This document shows positions 1 through 8,688 of a DNA stretch of 30,142 bases, piece after piece. Every line of letters starts with the position of its first letter. The stretch's first letter is position 1. Under the pieces are notes generated by a model that did no database searches, was not told where the DNA came from, and worked only from the letters and a program-made list of their open reading frames with translations. This DNA is from Mycetohabitans rhizoxinica HKI 454 (GTDB lineage: Bacteria; Pseudomonadota; Gammaproteobacteria; Burkholderiales; Burkholderiaceae): contig NC_014722.1 in NCBI RefSeq assembly GCF_000198775.1, positions 829,676-859,817 on the forward strand, in the 5' to 3' direction. The translations under genes and the position numbers were made by a program.

Positions 1-1
1 C

Positions 2-922
2 ACCGCGCCGCCGCCGAGCTCGGGCGGCATCGGGTTGATCCAGTTGCTGAAGATGAAGGAGAACCTGCGAAGCCGCTTCGCCGACGTGCCACTGAACTCG
101 CCGCAGTACATCCACCTGGTCGCGGAGATTGAGAAGCGCGTGTTTGCCGACCGCGCGCAATACCTGGGTGATCCAGATTACTACAAGGTGCCGGTCGCGC
201 AGTTGATCGACGAGCCGTATCTGGCCAAGCGGGCGGCCGAGGTCAACCCGAAGGCGCCGTCGGACACCCGCAGCGTGCAGCCAGGCCTGGGCATGGTCAC
301 TGCACAGCGCGTGAGCCGTGTCACGGCGAATGAACGCGCCGAGACTACGCACTACTCGGTAGTCGATAAGTGGGGCAACGCCGTGTCGAATACCTATACG
401 ATCAACGGCTATTTTGGCTCCGGGGTGGTCGTCGAAGGTGCGGGCTTCCTGTTAAACAACGAGATGGACGACTTCTCGTCCAAGCCCGGTGTGCCGAACC
501 TGTACGGGGTGGTCGGCAGCGATGCCAATGCGATTGAGCCCGGCAAGCGGCCGCTGTCGTCGATGACGCCGACGATCCTTACGCGCAACGGCAAGCTCGC
601 GCTGGTGGTCGGCACGCCAGGCGGCTCGCGCATCTTCACGTCCGTGTTTCAGGTCATCACCGACCTGTACGACTTCAAGATGCCGGCCAACGAGGCCATT
701 GCCGCGATGCGCTTTCATCATCAGTTGCTGCCGCCCAACACGATTTTCTGGGAGCCGTACCGGCCGATCGAGGGCGAGCTTGCGCAGCAGCTCCAGACGC
801 TTGGCTATACGCTGGAAGGGCAGGCGTTCAACGGCGACGTCCAACTCGTAAAGATCAACGGCGATACACCTGAGCCGGTGACGGACCCGCGCAAGCGCGG
901 CGTCGCGAGGGTGATCCGGTAG
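2..922 (+). CDS. ggt: gamma-glutamyltransferase, C-terminal part (5' end outside window)
   Basis: Gamma-glutamyltransferase is a periplasmic Ntn-hydrolase that cleaves the gamma-glutamyl bond of glutathione and transfers or hydrolyses the glutamyl group. The frame is open from base 2 with no start, so the N-terminal large-subunit portion lies off the left edge. The first residues, TAPPPSSGGIGLIQ, match the conserved PPPSSGG region. The self-cleavage site and nucleophile are the Thr codon at 344-346, in E-TTHYSVVD. The small subunit follows with GFLLNNEMDDFSSKPG, the oxyanion-hole serines of KRPLSSMTPT, and GTPGGSR. The end, DPRKRGVA, is family-typical. The downstream region holds no intact co-directional gene, so it probably ends its transcription unit. 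Confidence 0.95.
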   Translation, partial: TAPPPSSGGIGLIQLLKMKENLRSRFADVPLNSPQYIHLVAEIEKRVFADRAQYLGDPDYYKVPVAQLIDEPYLAKRAAEVNPKAPSDTRSVQPGLGMVTAQRVSRVTANERAETTHYSVVDKWGNAVSNTYTINGYFGSGVVVEGAGFLLNNEMDDFSSKPGVPNLYGVVGSDANAIEPGKRPLSSMTPTILTRNGKLALVVGTPGGSRIFTSVFQVITDLYDFKMPANEAIAAMRFHHQLLPPNTIFWEPYRPIEGELAQQLQTLGYTLEGQAFNGDVQLVKINGDTPEPVTDPRKRGVARVIR

Positions 923-982
923 GGCGGCTGTTCGATGCGGCGTCGCGCTTGCGCGACGCTCAGTATGAGCGGGGCGCGGGCG

Positions 983-1486
983 CTAACACAAACTACAGTT
1001 GAGCACGATCAACAACGTCAGCGGATAGAGCGTGGCAAAGCCCTCGCGACGGCGGTGCGTGGCTTTCGCGCCTATCTCGGCGAGCGCGATCGCAAGCACG
1101 GCGCAGCTCGACGACTGCAGCGCGCCGAGAGTATCGTGCAGCAGTGCCAGCCCAAGCGTGAAGCCGAACAACAGCGAGTCGGCGCTCGACGAACATGCCG
1201 ACACGCGGCGCTCCAGGTGATGCAGCACGGCGTCGAGCCGCCGCGCGGCGCCGTCCGGCACGAAAGCGAGTACGAGCGCGCCGCAGCACTGGAGCGTGCA
1301 GGCGAGCACCATCGCGGCAAAGGCGAGGTAGAGGAGCGACACCGGCAATGCAAGCGTATCGATTGCGTATGGATGCCTGCCCTACTGCAGCGCGAGCGTC
1401 GCGGCCAGGCCCAGCGCGCTGAACAATGGCAGGTTGTGCCGCAGGTCGGGCCACGGCTTGAACCATGTGTTGGGCGCACGCTTCAT
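983..1486 (-). pseudogene. small membrane protein gene with in-frame amber stop
   Basis: The frame starts at ATG 1486, immediately after the TGA of the CoA-transferase relic (TGACATG). It reads 34 residues (MKRAPNTWFKPWPDLRHNLP...ATLALQ) and stops at TAG 1384-1382. The same frame then continues without another stop to TAG 985-983. This gives a 167-codon protein with a single nonsense codon (CAG-like context). The part after the stop has hydrophobic stretches (LPVSLLYLAFAAMVLACTL; SLLFGFTLGLALLH) typical of an inner-membrane protein. I do not recognise the family. The position after a CoA-transferase relic suggests the two were once an operon. A sequencing error at the TAG is possible, but the neighbouring relic makes true decay more likely. 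Confidence 0.55.
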
Positions 1487-1487
1487 G

Positions 1488-1676
1488 TCAGATGACCCGT
1501 TGCTCGCGTAATGCGGCGAGCGTGGCCGTGTTGTAGCCGAGCCATTCGGCCAGCGGCATGGTGGCGCTCGAATCCATGTTAGTCATCAGAGCGGCGATCG
1601 CGACGCGTGCGCATCAGGGGCCGGCGAGCACGCGCGTCAGCTCCAGGACGCGCAGGTGAGTCAGGGCTCCTATCAA
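1488..1676 (-). pseudogene. CaiB/BaiF-type CoA-transferase relic (both ends kept, middle deleted)
   Basis: Reading leftward from TTG 1676 gives GALTHLRVLELTRVLAGP, the usual N-terminus of CaiB/BaiF family CoA-transferases. The next codon, where family members have Trp (AGPWCA), is TGA. The same frame then continues CARVAIAAL and runs into MPLAEWLGYNTATLAALREQRVI, which resembles the family C-terminus (LGY..A.IAALR..GVI). About 63 codons remain of a protein usually near 400 residues. The gene has therefore lost almost its whole interior in frame and carries a nonsense mutation at the conserved Trp. Both ends are short, so family assignment rests on motif recall rather than alignment. Confidence 0.55.
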
Positions 1677-1690
1677 CCGAACATGTCTTC

Positions 1691-1752
1691 TTGCAAGTGC
1701 GGCGGTTGCAGCAATTATACGGGGGTGGGCCGGTGCGTACATCCCGTATAAT
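1691..1752 (+). promoter_or_regulatory. candidate promoter(s) of alaS
   Basis: TTGCAA (1691-1696) and TTATAC (1715-1720) are separated by 18 bp. A second -10-like TATAAT lies at 1747-1752 with no good -35. Both precede alaS in an otherwise GC-rich stretch. Which is used cannot be decided by eye. Confidence 0.4.
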
Positions 1753-1832
1753 CAATCGTTTAAACGGACGCGTCCGTGTCCGGATTCACCCGATGCGCTG
1801 GCGCGCCAGCGACAGACCACTCGAAGCACGCT

Positions 1833-4457
1833 ATGAAAGCCGCTGAAATCCGCGAGAAGTTCCTGAGGTTCTTTGAATCGAAGGGCCATACGATCGTTCG
1901 CTCGTCGAGCCTCGTGCCCGCCAACGATCCGACGCTGCTGTTCACCAACTCCGGCATGGTGCAATTCAAGGACGTGTTTCTGGGCGCCGACACGCGGCCG
2001 TACTCGCGGGCCACAACCGCGCAGCGCAGCGTGCGGGCCGGCGGCAAGCACAATGATCTGGAGAACGTCGGTTATACCGCTCGGCACCATACGTTCTTCG
2101 AGATGCTGGGCAACTTCTCGTTCGGCGACTATTTTAAGCGCGACGCGATCCACTATGCGTGGGAGCTACTCACGCGCGTCTACCAGCTGCCGCCTGAGAA
2201 GCTGACCGTGACCGTCTACCACGAGGACGACGAGGCGTACGACATCTGGGCCAACGAAATTGGCGTGCCGCTCGAGCGGATCATCCGCATCGGCGACAAC
2301 AAGGGCGCCCGCTATGCATCGGACAATTTCTGGCAAATGGCCGATACCGGTCCCTGTGGCCCGTGCTCGGAGATTTTTTATGATCATGGCCCGCAGGTGT
2401 GGGGTGGGCCGCCCGGATCGGCCGATGAGGAGGGCGACCGCTTCATCGAGATCTGGAATCTCGTGTTCATGCAATTCAACCGCGATGCGCAAGGCAACCT
2501 GACGCCGTTGCCCAAGCAGTGCGTCGATACCGGCATGGGCCTGGAGCGGCTCGCCGCGGTGCTGCAGCACGTGCACAGCAACTACGAGATTGATCTATTC
2601 CAACGGTTGATTGCCGCGGCGGCTCGCGAAACCGGCGTGTTGGATCTTGCGCACAACTCGCTGAAGGTGATCGCCGACCATATCCGCGCGTGCGGTTTCC
2701 TGATCGTTGACGGCGTGATCCCGGGCAATGAGGGGCGCGGCTACGTGCTGCGCCGCATCGTGCGCCGCGCGATTCGCCACGGCTACAAGCTTGGCCGCAA
2801 GAGCCCATTCTTTCATCGGCTAGTTGAGGATCTGGTTGGCGAGATGGGGGCCGCGTATCCTGAGCTGAAGGTGGCGCAGCAGCGCGTGACCGACGTGCTG
2901 CGCCAGGAAGAGGAACGTTTCTTCGAGACGATCGAGCACGGGATGTCGATTCTGGACGCCGCGCTGTCCGAGCTTACGGCGCGCGGCGCAAAAGTGCTCG
3001 ACGGTGAGCTTGCGTTCAAGCTGCACGATACGTACGGCTTCCCGCTGGACCTAACAGCGGACGTGTGCCGTGAGCGGGGCATCGGCGTCGATGAGGTGGC
3101 GTTCGACGAAGCGATGGCGCGCCAGCGCGAGCAGGCGCGTGCGGCCGGCAAGTTCCGCATGGTCCAGACGCTCGACTACACGGGCAGCAAGACGACATTT
3201 CACGGCTACGACAAGCACGTGTTCGACGATGCCAAGGTCGTCGCGGTGTATGTCGATGGCACGGCGGTGCCATCGCTGCGGGCGGGCCAGCAGGGCGTGG
3301 TCGTGCTTGACCAGACGCCTTTCTATGCGGAGTCGGGCGGTCAGGTCGGCGACCAGGGCACGATCGGCAATGCCACGGTGCGCTTTGCGGTGTTTGACAC
3401 GTTGAAGGTGCAGGCCGACGTGGTCGGCCACCACGGTACCCTCGAGCAGGGCGAGCTGAAGGTCGGCGATGTCGTTAGCGCCCGCGTCGATGCCGAGCGG
3501 CGCGCACGCACTGCGCGCAATCACTCGGCGACGCACCTGATGCACAAGGCGCTGCGCGAGGTGCTGGGCCCGCATGTGCAGCAAAAGGGCTCGCTGGTCG
3601 ATCCGGACAAGACCCGTTTCGATTTCTCGCATCATGCGCCGCTCAGCGATGACGAGATTCGTCGCGTCGAGGCGATTGTCAACGCCGAGGTGCTGGCCAA
3701 TACGCCGGGCCTCGCGCGAGTGATGCCATTCGACGACGCGGTCAAGTCGGGCGCGATGGCGCTATTCGGCGAAAAGTACGGCGACGAGGTCCGCGTGCTC
3801 GACCTGGGGTTTTCGCGCGAGCTGTGCGGCGGCACGCACGTGCAGCGCACCGGCGACATCGGTTTGTTCAAGATCGTGTTCGAAGGGGGGGTGGCGGCCG
3901 GCATCCGTCGTGTCGAGGCGATCACCGGCGACAATGCAGTGCGCTATGTGCAGGACCTGGAGTCGACGCTCGCGGGGGCTGCCGCGGCATTGAAGGTCCA
4001 GCCGGCGGAGCTTGCCCCGCGCATCGCGCAGGTGCAGGATCAGTTCAGGGCGCTGGAGAAGGAACTGGCGCAGCTTAAATCGAAGATCGCGTCGAGCCAG
4101 GGCGACGAGCTGGTGAGCCAGGCGGTCGACGTGGCGGGCGTGCATGTGTTGGCGGCCCAGCTCGAAGGCGCCGATGTGAAGACGCTGCGTGAAACGGTGG
4201 ACAAGCTGAAGGACAAGCTTAAACATGCAGCGATCGTGCTGGCGAGCGTCGACGGTGGCAAGGTCAGCCTGATCGCCGGCGTGACGACCGACGCGAGCAA
4301 AAAGGTCAAGGCCGGCGAGCTGGTCAACTTCGTTGCGCAGCAGGTCGGCGGCAAGGGCGGCGGCCGGCCGGATATGGCGCAGGCGGGCGGCACCGATCCG
4401 TCGAAGCTGCCGGCGGCGCTCTCCGGCGTCAAGGAATGGATCCAGGCGCAGTTGTAA
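1833..4457 (+). CDS. alaS: alanine--tRNA ligase
   Basis: AlaRS charges tRNA-Ala with alanine in the cytoplasm and edits mischarged Ser and Gly. The protein has 874 residues; E. coli AlaRS has 876. I take ATG 1833 ([19 protein letters not shown]) because the family starts this way; an upstream in-frame start at 1776 would add 19 unrelated residues. The N-terminal class II catalytic core includes [16 protein letters not shown] and the motif 3 region [16 protein letters not shown]. The editing domain zinc ligands are HSATH (H564, H568) and CGGTH (C665, H669), close to E. coli numbering. The C-terminal DHHA1/C-Ala domain ends with [15 protein letters not shown]. All key residues are present. The gene is flanked by decayed genes and stands alone. 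Confidence 0.98.
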   Translation: MKAAEIREKFLRFFESKGHTIVRSSSLVPANDPTLLFTNSGMVQFKDVFLGADTRPYSRATTAQRSVRAGGKHNDLENVGYTARHHTFFEMLGNFSFGDYFKRDAIHYAWELLTRVYQLPPEKLTVTVYHEDDEAYDIWANEIGVPLERIIRIGDNKGARYASDNFWQMADTGPCGPCSEIFYDHGPQVWGGPPGSADEEGDRFIEIWNLVFMQFNRDAQGNLTPLPKQCVDTGMGLERLAAVLQHVHSNYEIDLFQRLIAAAARETGVLDLAHNSLKVIADHIRACGFLIVDGVIPGNEGRGYVLRRIVRRAIRHGYKLGRKSPFFHRLVEDLVGEMGAAYPELKVAQQRVTDVLRQEEERFFETIEHGMSILDAALSELTARGAKVLDGELAFKLHDTYGFPLDLTADVCRERGIGVDEVAFDEAMARQREQARAAGKFRMVQTLDYTGSKTTFHGYDKHVFDDAKVVAVYVDGTAVPSLRAGQQGVVVLDQTPFYAESGGQVGDQGTIGNATVRFAVFDTLKVQADVVGHHGTLEQGELKVGDVVSARVDAERRARTARNHSATHLMHKALREVLGPHVQQKGSLVDPDKTRFDFSHHAPLSDDEIRRVEAIVNAEVLANTPGLARVMPFDDAVKSGAMALFGEKYGDEVRVLDLGFSRELCGGTHVQRTGDIGLFKIVFEGGVAAGIRRVEAITGDNAVRYVQDLESTLAGAAAALKVQPAELAPRIAQVQDQFRALEKELAQLKSKIASSQGDELVSQAVDVAGVHVLAAQLEGADVKTLRETVDKLKDKLKHAAIVLASVDGGKVSLIAGVTTDASKKVKAGELVNFVAQQVGGKGGGRPDMAQAGGTDPSKLPAALSGVKEWIQAQL

Positions 4458-4626
4458 GCACGCCGCGGGTATCACTGCAGGTTACCGCGTGTCGCGGCGA
4501 CGGTCCGGTGGCCCTCACGCAGCGTGGCCCGTGGACACAGTTGGGGCGGCGGGCGGCGGCCGCCGACGGGACTGCGGCGGCCGCGATGGCGCCACCGTCG
4601 CAGTCGTCGTAGCCGTAGCTGTCGTC

Positions 4627-4661
4627 GTAGCCGTCGCGGCGTGGGGCGGCGCGACGGCTAC
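4627..4661. repeat. 11-bp perfect inverted repeat in GC-rich spacer after alaS
   Basis: GTAGCCGTCGC (4627-4637) and its exact complement GCGACGGCTAC (4651-4661) enclose a 13-nt loop. The GTAGCCGT / GTCGTCGTAG words also recur directly at about 4605-4630. No T-run follows on either strand, so it is not a textbook intrinsic terminator. It may still end alaS or LysR-relic transcripts. The rest of 4458-4668 holds no gene I can support. Confidence 0.5.
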
Positions 4662-4668
4662 GGCAAGG

Positions 4669-5310
4669 TCAGCCAGCAGAATCTGCCGCAGCGCCCGGGC
4701 TGCGGATGACGTGTACCCGCACCGCCATGCGAGCAGCGTGTCCGATCATGCCGATGTCAGGCAACGGGTGCATTGATATACCTATTTCACGCCCGCCCGC
4801 TCGTTGCAGTTCGAGCACTGAGCGGGGCGTTACGGCGATGCCGGCCCCGGCGGCGACACAGGCCACGATCGCATGATACGAGCCGAGCTCGAGCGCGCGG
4901 CGAAGCCGCAGCGCGTCGTGCGCGTACCAGCGTTCGGCATACGCGCGATACGCGCAGCCTGACTCGAATGCAATCAGCGTGGCAACGCGCACGTCCCGCG
5001 GCTGGCGGATCGGCGGGTGGTCGCGCGCGGCGATCAGCACAAGTTCCTCGCGATACACGGGCGTGAGTTCGAACGTGTCGGTGAGGTGGGACACGCCATC
5101 CACCGGTGTGGCGATCAGCGCGACATCGATATCGAACTCCCGCAAACGGTTGATCAGGCATCCGGTGGTGCCGGTTGCGAGTTCCAGCGTCACGTCTGGC
5201 CACTGGCCACATGCTCGCCGGCCCGTCGCATCGTCGGCGTGCGGCAGACGATGCACGGCGCGGCCAGGGGGAGTCTCAAAGCCGATACAATAGGCGGCTC
5301 TTTCGCGCAT
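4669..5310 (-). pseudogene. LysR-type regulator remnant lacking the DNA-binding domain
   Basis: LysR-type regulators pair an N-terminal winged helix-turn-helix with a C-terminal effector-binding domain. Here only the effector domain is recognisable, from about 5280 to 4720. It begins HRLPHADD...QWPDVTLELATGTTGCLI and continues YREELVLIAARDHPP, LIAFESGCAYRAYAERW and ELGSYHAIVACVAAGAGIAVTPRSVLELQ. The roughly 90-residue helix-turn-helix is absent, because upstream of about 5310 the strand runs antisense to the NUDIX-like relic. The first 25 residues of the frame and the tail after SVLELQRAGG also diverge from the family. The protein cannot act as a classical regulator, and I call it a pseudogene. 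The ATG at 5310 is only the first convenient start, not a supported one. Confidence 0.7.
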
Positions 5311-5318
5311 TTCAAACG

Positions 5319-5477
5319 ATGATGGGATCGACCCTCGCAGGCGTGTTGGGCAGCGACTACCGGTATTGTCCGCGCTGCCGCGCCGAACTGATTGACCAAC
5401 CCGTTGCGCACGGTACTCGAGCCGCTGGTTCGATAGCGGGGCGGCGGACACGATACGTCGAATGCTCGCGGATTTGA
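5319..5477 (+). pseudogene. N-terminal zinc-ribbon relic, NUDIX hydrolase-like
   Basis: From ATG 5319 the frame reads MMGSTLAGVLGSDYRYCPRC followed by RAELIDQPVAHGTRAAGS and stops at TGA 5475-5477. The Y-x-Y/F-CPxC-x-x-x-L pattern resembles the N-terminal zinc ribbon that precedes NUDIX domains in many beta-proteobacterial hydrolases. The second CxxC pair and the NUDIX box are missing. A -10-like TACAAT lies at 5286-5291. The 3' end overlaps the start of livH. The evidence is one short motif, so this is tentative; it could be a chance ORF. Confidence 0.35.
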
Positions 5478-6427
5478 CGATGCAATCGTTCGTTGCCGTG
5501 TTGCTCAATGGCCTGAGCTATGGGTTGCTGTTGTTCCTGTTGTGTGCCGGGTTGACACTCGTGTTCAGCTTGATGGGCGTGATGAACTTTGCGCATGCGA
5601 GTTTCTACATGCTCGGTGCCTACATCGGCTACACGAGCGCGCGCTACGGTGGCTTTGCCGCCGCGTTGATCCTCGCGCCGGCCGCGGTGGCCGGCCTGGC
5701 CGCCGCTTTCGAGCTTGGCGTGCTGCGCCGTGTGCACCGTCAGGGGCCGCTTGCCCAGTTGCTGGCGACCTTCGGCCTGGCTTATCTAATTGCCGAGTTC
5801 GTGCAACTAGGATGGGGCCGCTCGCCGTTGCCCGCCGTCGTGCCGCAGTGGCTCGATGGCGCACTGGTGAATTGGCATGGCGTGGCATTCTCCCGTCTTC
5901 GTGCCTTTATGATGGCGATCTCCGCTGGCGTGCTTGGCCTCTGTGCGCTGCTACTGCGGTATTCTCGCCTTGGCCTGGTGATCGCGGCCGCGCGCACGCA
6001 CCCGCACGCCGTGCAGGCACTGGGCCATGATGTCGCTCGTGTGCATATCCAGGTGTTCGCGTGCGGCGCGGCGCTTGCCGCGGTGGCTGGCGTGCTTGGC
6101 GGCGTGGCATTCGTCACGGATACGTCGATGGCCGAAACGCTGGGTTCGGTCGTGTTCGCAATCGTCGTGGCGGGGGGAATGGGTTCGTTGGCTGGCGCAT
6201 TCGCCGCATCGCTGTTGTTTGGCATCGTGCAGACGCTGCTTGTCGGACTCGACATACGGCTTGGCTCGCTGCTCCATTGGGTGTTGCCGACGGTGGACGA
6301 GACCGGCGCATGGGGCCGCATCACGTTGGCACAACTCGCGCCAGTAACGCCCTTTGTGTTGCTAATCATCATGTTGGCGTTGCGTCCGGGCGGGCTGGTG
6401 CGTGGCCATGTGGAGCTGGACACATGA
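5462..6427 (+). CDS. livH: branched-chain amino acid ABC transporter permease, LivH type
   Basis: LivH-type inner-membrane permease of a HAAT-family ABC importer, which moves branched-chain amino acids or related small amides and acids. The 321 residues contain about eight hydrophobic segments. The family-typical opening is LLNGLSYGLLLFLLCAGLTL, then FSLMGVMNFAHASFYMLGAY. The conserved cytoplasmic loop appears as GHDVARVHIQVFACGAALAAVAGVLGG, and GGMGSLAGAFAASLLFG follows. ATG 5480 (MQSFVAVLLNGLSYG) is an equally good start and matches many relatives better. The stop overlaps the next ATG (ATGA at 6424-6427), so livH, livM/G and livF form a tightly coupled operon. No periplasmic binding protein gene is in the window. 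Confidence 0.93.
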   Translation: MLADLTMQSFVAVLLNGLSYGLLLFLLCAGLTLVFSLMGVMNFAHASFYMLGAYIGYTSARYGGFAAALILAPAAVAGLAAAFELGVLRRVHRQGPLAQLLATFGLAYLIAEFVQLGWGRSPLPAVVPQWLDGALVNWHGVAFSRLRAFMMAISAGVLGLCALLLRYSRLGLVIAAARTHPHAVQALGHDVARVHIQVFACGAALAAVAGVLGGVAFVTDTSMAETLGSVVFAIVVAGGMGSLAGAFAASLLFGIVQTLLVGLDIRLGSLLHWVLPTVDETGAWGRITLAQLAPVTPFVLLIIMLALRPGGLVRGHVELDT

Positions 6428-8688
6428 TGGTGCATCGCCAGGCCCCGCGTGGCATGCGGATCGACCGCGACGTGCGGCGGCTGCCGTGGGGCGGGCTGAT
6501 ATTGACAACCGTGCTCGCCGCGCTACCGCTGCTGCCGCTGGCGCACGGCGAGCCGAGCGGCGCGGCGCTGGCGCTCGCGTCTCAGGCGGCCGTGCTGATT
6601 GTGTTCGCGCTGTCGTACGATTTGTTGCTCGGTCAAACCGGCCTGCTGTCGTTTGGCCATGCCATGTATTACGGCATCGGCGCATTGGCGGCGGCGCGCG
6701 TGGCCAACGCGTGGGCATTGTCCGCGCCGTGGCTGCCGGTGGTCGGCGGCGCAGGTGCGGCGCTTGTTGCCGTCCCGGCCGGGTGGCTCAGTGCGCGCCG
6801 GGGTGGCGTGACCTTCGCGATGGTGACGCTGGGGCTCGGCGAACTGGTCGCGACTGCCGCGAGCACCGTGCCGGAATGGTTTGGCGGCGTGGGTGGCGTG
6901 ATGATCGACCGCGGCGCCGTCCCGGGCTGGCTCGGTATCGATTTCGGTGCGACGCGCGCGGCCTATGGCCTGGTGGTCGTGGTCGCACTGGCCTCATGCA
7001 TGCTGATCGCCTGGTTATTACGCACGCCGCTCGTGCACGTGGCCAATGCGGTGCGCGACAATCCGCGACGGGCGGCATTCGTCGGCGTGGATCCGTCGCG
7101 CGTGAGGTGGGCGATGACGGTCATTGCCGCATTCTTTGCCGGCGTCGCCGGCGCACTATCGGTGGTGACCTTTGAGATCGCCACCGCGGACAATGCGAGC
7201 GTTGCAACATGCGCGACCGCGTTGATCGCCGTGGTGATTGGCGGCACTGGCACGTTCGCCGGTCCTATCCTGGGCGCCGTGGTTTATGTGTCGATCGCGA
7301 ACGGCTTGGCGTCGATTACCCGCGCGTGGCCGATGTACGTCGGCCTTTTTTTCTTGCTCGTCGTGGTGCTCGCGCCCGGCGGGCTGATCGGTGCATGGTT
7401 GCATCGCCGGGTGTCGCCATCGCTGGCGGGCAGCCGGCGTGCGCGATGCGCGCTACCACGGTTCAGCGGAAGACGCATGGGACGTGCGCTGGCAGTGCTC
7501 GGCATGCTGGCCGGCGGTATCGCTGTAATTCAGTCAGTTTATGCATGGCGATTTGGCGATACCGGCGCAGATATCAGTCCGGGCTTGCATGCCGCCAACG
7601 GGTGGGGCATCGCGGTGGCCGGGGCGGTATGGATGGCGGTGTCGGCGTTCGCGCTGCGTGGCACGACGCTGCGTTCGCCGCGCCGGGTTGCTACGAGCTT
7701 GCGTTCGACCCATGCTGCTGCGGCAGCCATGGCTTCGACCCACGCTTCTACGGCGGCCATGGTTTCGACCTATGCTGCTACGGCAGCCACGAGACCAGCC
7801 GTAGCCAAAGCCACCGCGTCAGTCATCGTCGCAGGCGCCGCCGCCAACGTGCCGGCACGAGCAGCCGGTACGGCGGAACAAGCGAAACCCATTGATCCTG
7901 CGCCGAGGGTACGGCCGAGACACGCGCCGAGTGGTCTGGCGCTTGATGTGACGCTGGACGACGTCCATGTCAGTTACCGCGCGACATCCGTGCTGCGCGG
8001 CGTGCATTTGCACGTGCGAGCCGGCGAGATTCACGCATTGATCGGCCCGAATGGGGCAGGCAAATCCACGGTATTCAACGTGCTCAGTGGCGTCACGCAG
8101 GTCGATCGGGGCACCGTGCGGCTCGATGCCAGGCCGATCCGGCGGTTGGCGGCACATCGGATCGCTCGCCTTGGGGTCGCGCGGGGCTTGCAGACACCCA
8201 ACTTGTTCACGCAGTTGTCGGTACTGGATAACGTGTGCTGTGCGATGCTTTGCCCGCGCGGCGCGCCGCTTTATCGCTGGCTACAACCTGCCGCGTGGCG
8301 CGGTCTGCGTGAGCGCGCACTCGACTGGCTACAGGTGGTGGGCCTCGGCGACGAAGCCAGCGCCCGCGCCGCGCAACTGAGCTACGCCCAACAACGCGCG
8401 CTTGAGTTGGCCATGGCCACGGCTAGTGGTGCGCGACTGCTGTTGCTGGACGAGCCGACCGCCGGCATGAGCCGGGCAGAGGCCATCGAGGCGCTTGCAT
8501 TGATCCGCGCGATGGCGGCGGGGCGCACGCTCCTGCTGATCGAGCACGACATGGGCGTCGTGTTCGATCTCGCAGACCGGATTTCGGTGCTGGTTGATGG
8601 CGTGGTCATCGCCACCGGTACGCCGGCGCAGATCCGCGCCAATCCGGACGTGCGCGATGCTTACTTGGGCCCCGCGCGTGCGCTATGA
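6424..8688 (+). CDS. livM/livG: LivM permease fused to LivG ATPase
   Basis: One 754-residue frame carries two subunits of the importer. Residues 1 to about 330 are a LivM-type permease (LIVFALSYDLLLGQTGLLSFGHAMYYGIGA; GGTGTFAGPILGA). Residues about 505-754 are a LivG-type ATPase with Walker A GPNGAGKST (541-549), signature LSYAQQR (652-658), Walker B LLLLDEP (D676-E677) and LLIEHD. Between them is a linker of about 170 residues with two more hydrophobic segments (VLGMLAGGIAVIQSVYAW; GIAVAGAVWMAVSAFAL) and an Ala/Thr-rich repeat coded by 30-bp units. Start ATG 6424 overlaps the livH stop, and the stop overlaps livF. The longer in-frame extension from 6061 lies within livH and is not real. The signature Gly, usual in LivG, is Ala here. 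Confidence 0.93.
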   Translation: MMVHRQAPRGMRIDRDVRRLPWGGLILTTVLAALPLLPLAHGEPSGAALALASQAAVLIVFALSYDLLLGQTGLLSFGHAMYYGIGALAAARVANAWALSAPWLPVVGGAGAALVAVPAGWLSARRGGVTFAMVTLGLGELVATAASTVPEWFGGVGGVMIDRGAVPGWLGIDFGATRAAYGLVVVVALASCMLIAWLLRTPLVHVANAVRDNPRRAAFVGVDPSRVRWAMTVIAAFFAGVAGALSVVTFEIATADNASVATCATALIAVVIGGTGTFAGPILGAVVYVSIANGLASITRAWPMYVGLFFLLVVVLAPGGLIGAWLHRRVSPSLAGSRRARCALPRFSGRRMGRALAVLGMLAGGIAVIQSVYAWRFGDTGADISPGLHAANGWGIAVAGAVWMAVSAFALRGTTLRSPRRVATSLRSTHAAAAAMASTHASTAAMVSTYAATAATRPAVAKATASVIVAGAAANVPARAAGTAEQAKPIDPAPRVRPRHAPSGLALDVTLDDVHVSYRATSVLRGVHLHVRAGEIHALIGPNGAGKSTVFNVLSGVTQVDRGTVRLDARPIRRLAAHRIARLGVARGLQTPNLFTQLSVLDNVCCAMLCPRGAPLYRWLQPAAWRGLRERALDWLQVVGLGDEASARAAQLSYAQQRALELAMATASGARLLLLDEPTAGMSRAEAIEALALIRAMAAGRTLLLIEHDMGVVFDLADRISVLVDGVVIATGTPAQIRANPDVRDAYLGPARAL
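7704..7793 (+). repeat. three 30-bp tandem repeats in the livM/livG linker
   Basis: Three consecutive 30-bp units begin TTCGACC at 7704, 7734 and 7764. They encode decapeptides of the form STHAAAAAMA, STHASTAAMV and STYAATAATR. The unit is a multiple of three, so copy-number change would lengthen or shorten the linker without breaking the frame. Confidence 0.9.

Noticed and set aside
6061..6423. N-terminal extension of the livM/livG frame
   Set aside because: It lies wholly inside livH in another frame and has no membrane-protein character; ATG 6424 overlaps the livH stop as expected.
7704..7793. 30-bp repeats as a possible CRISPR array
   Set aside because: Units are contiguous with no spacers and are in-frame coding.
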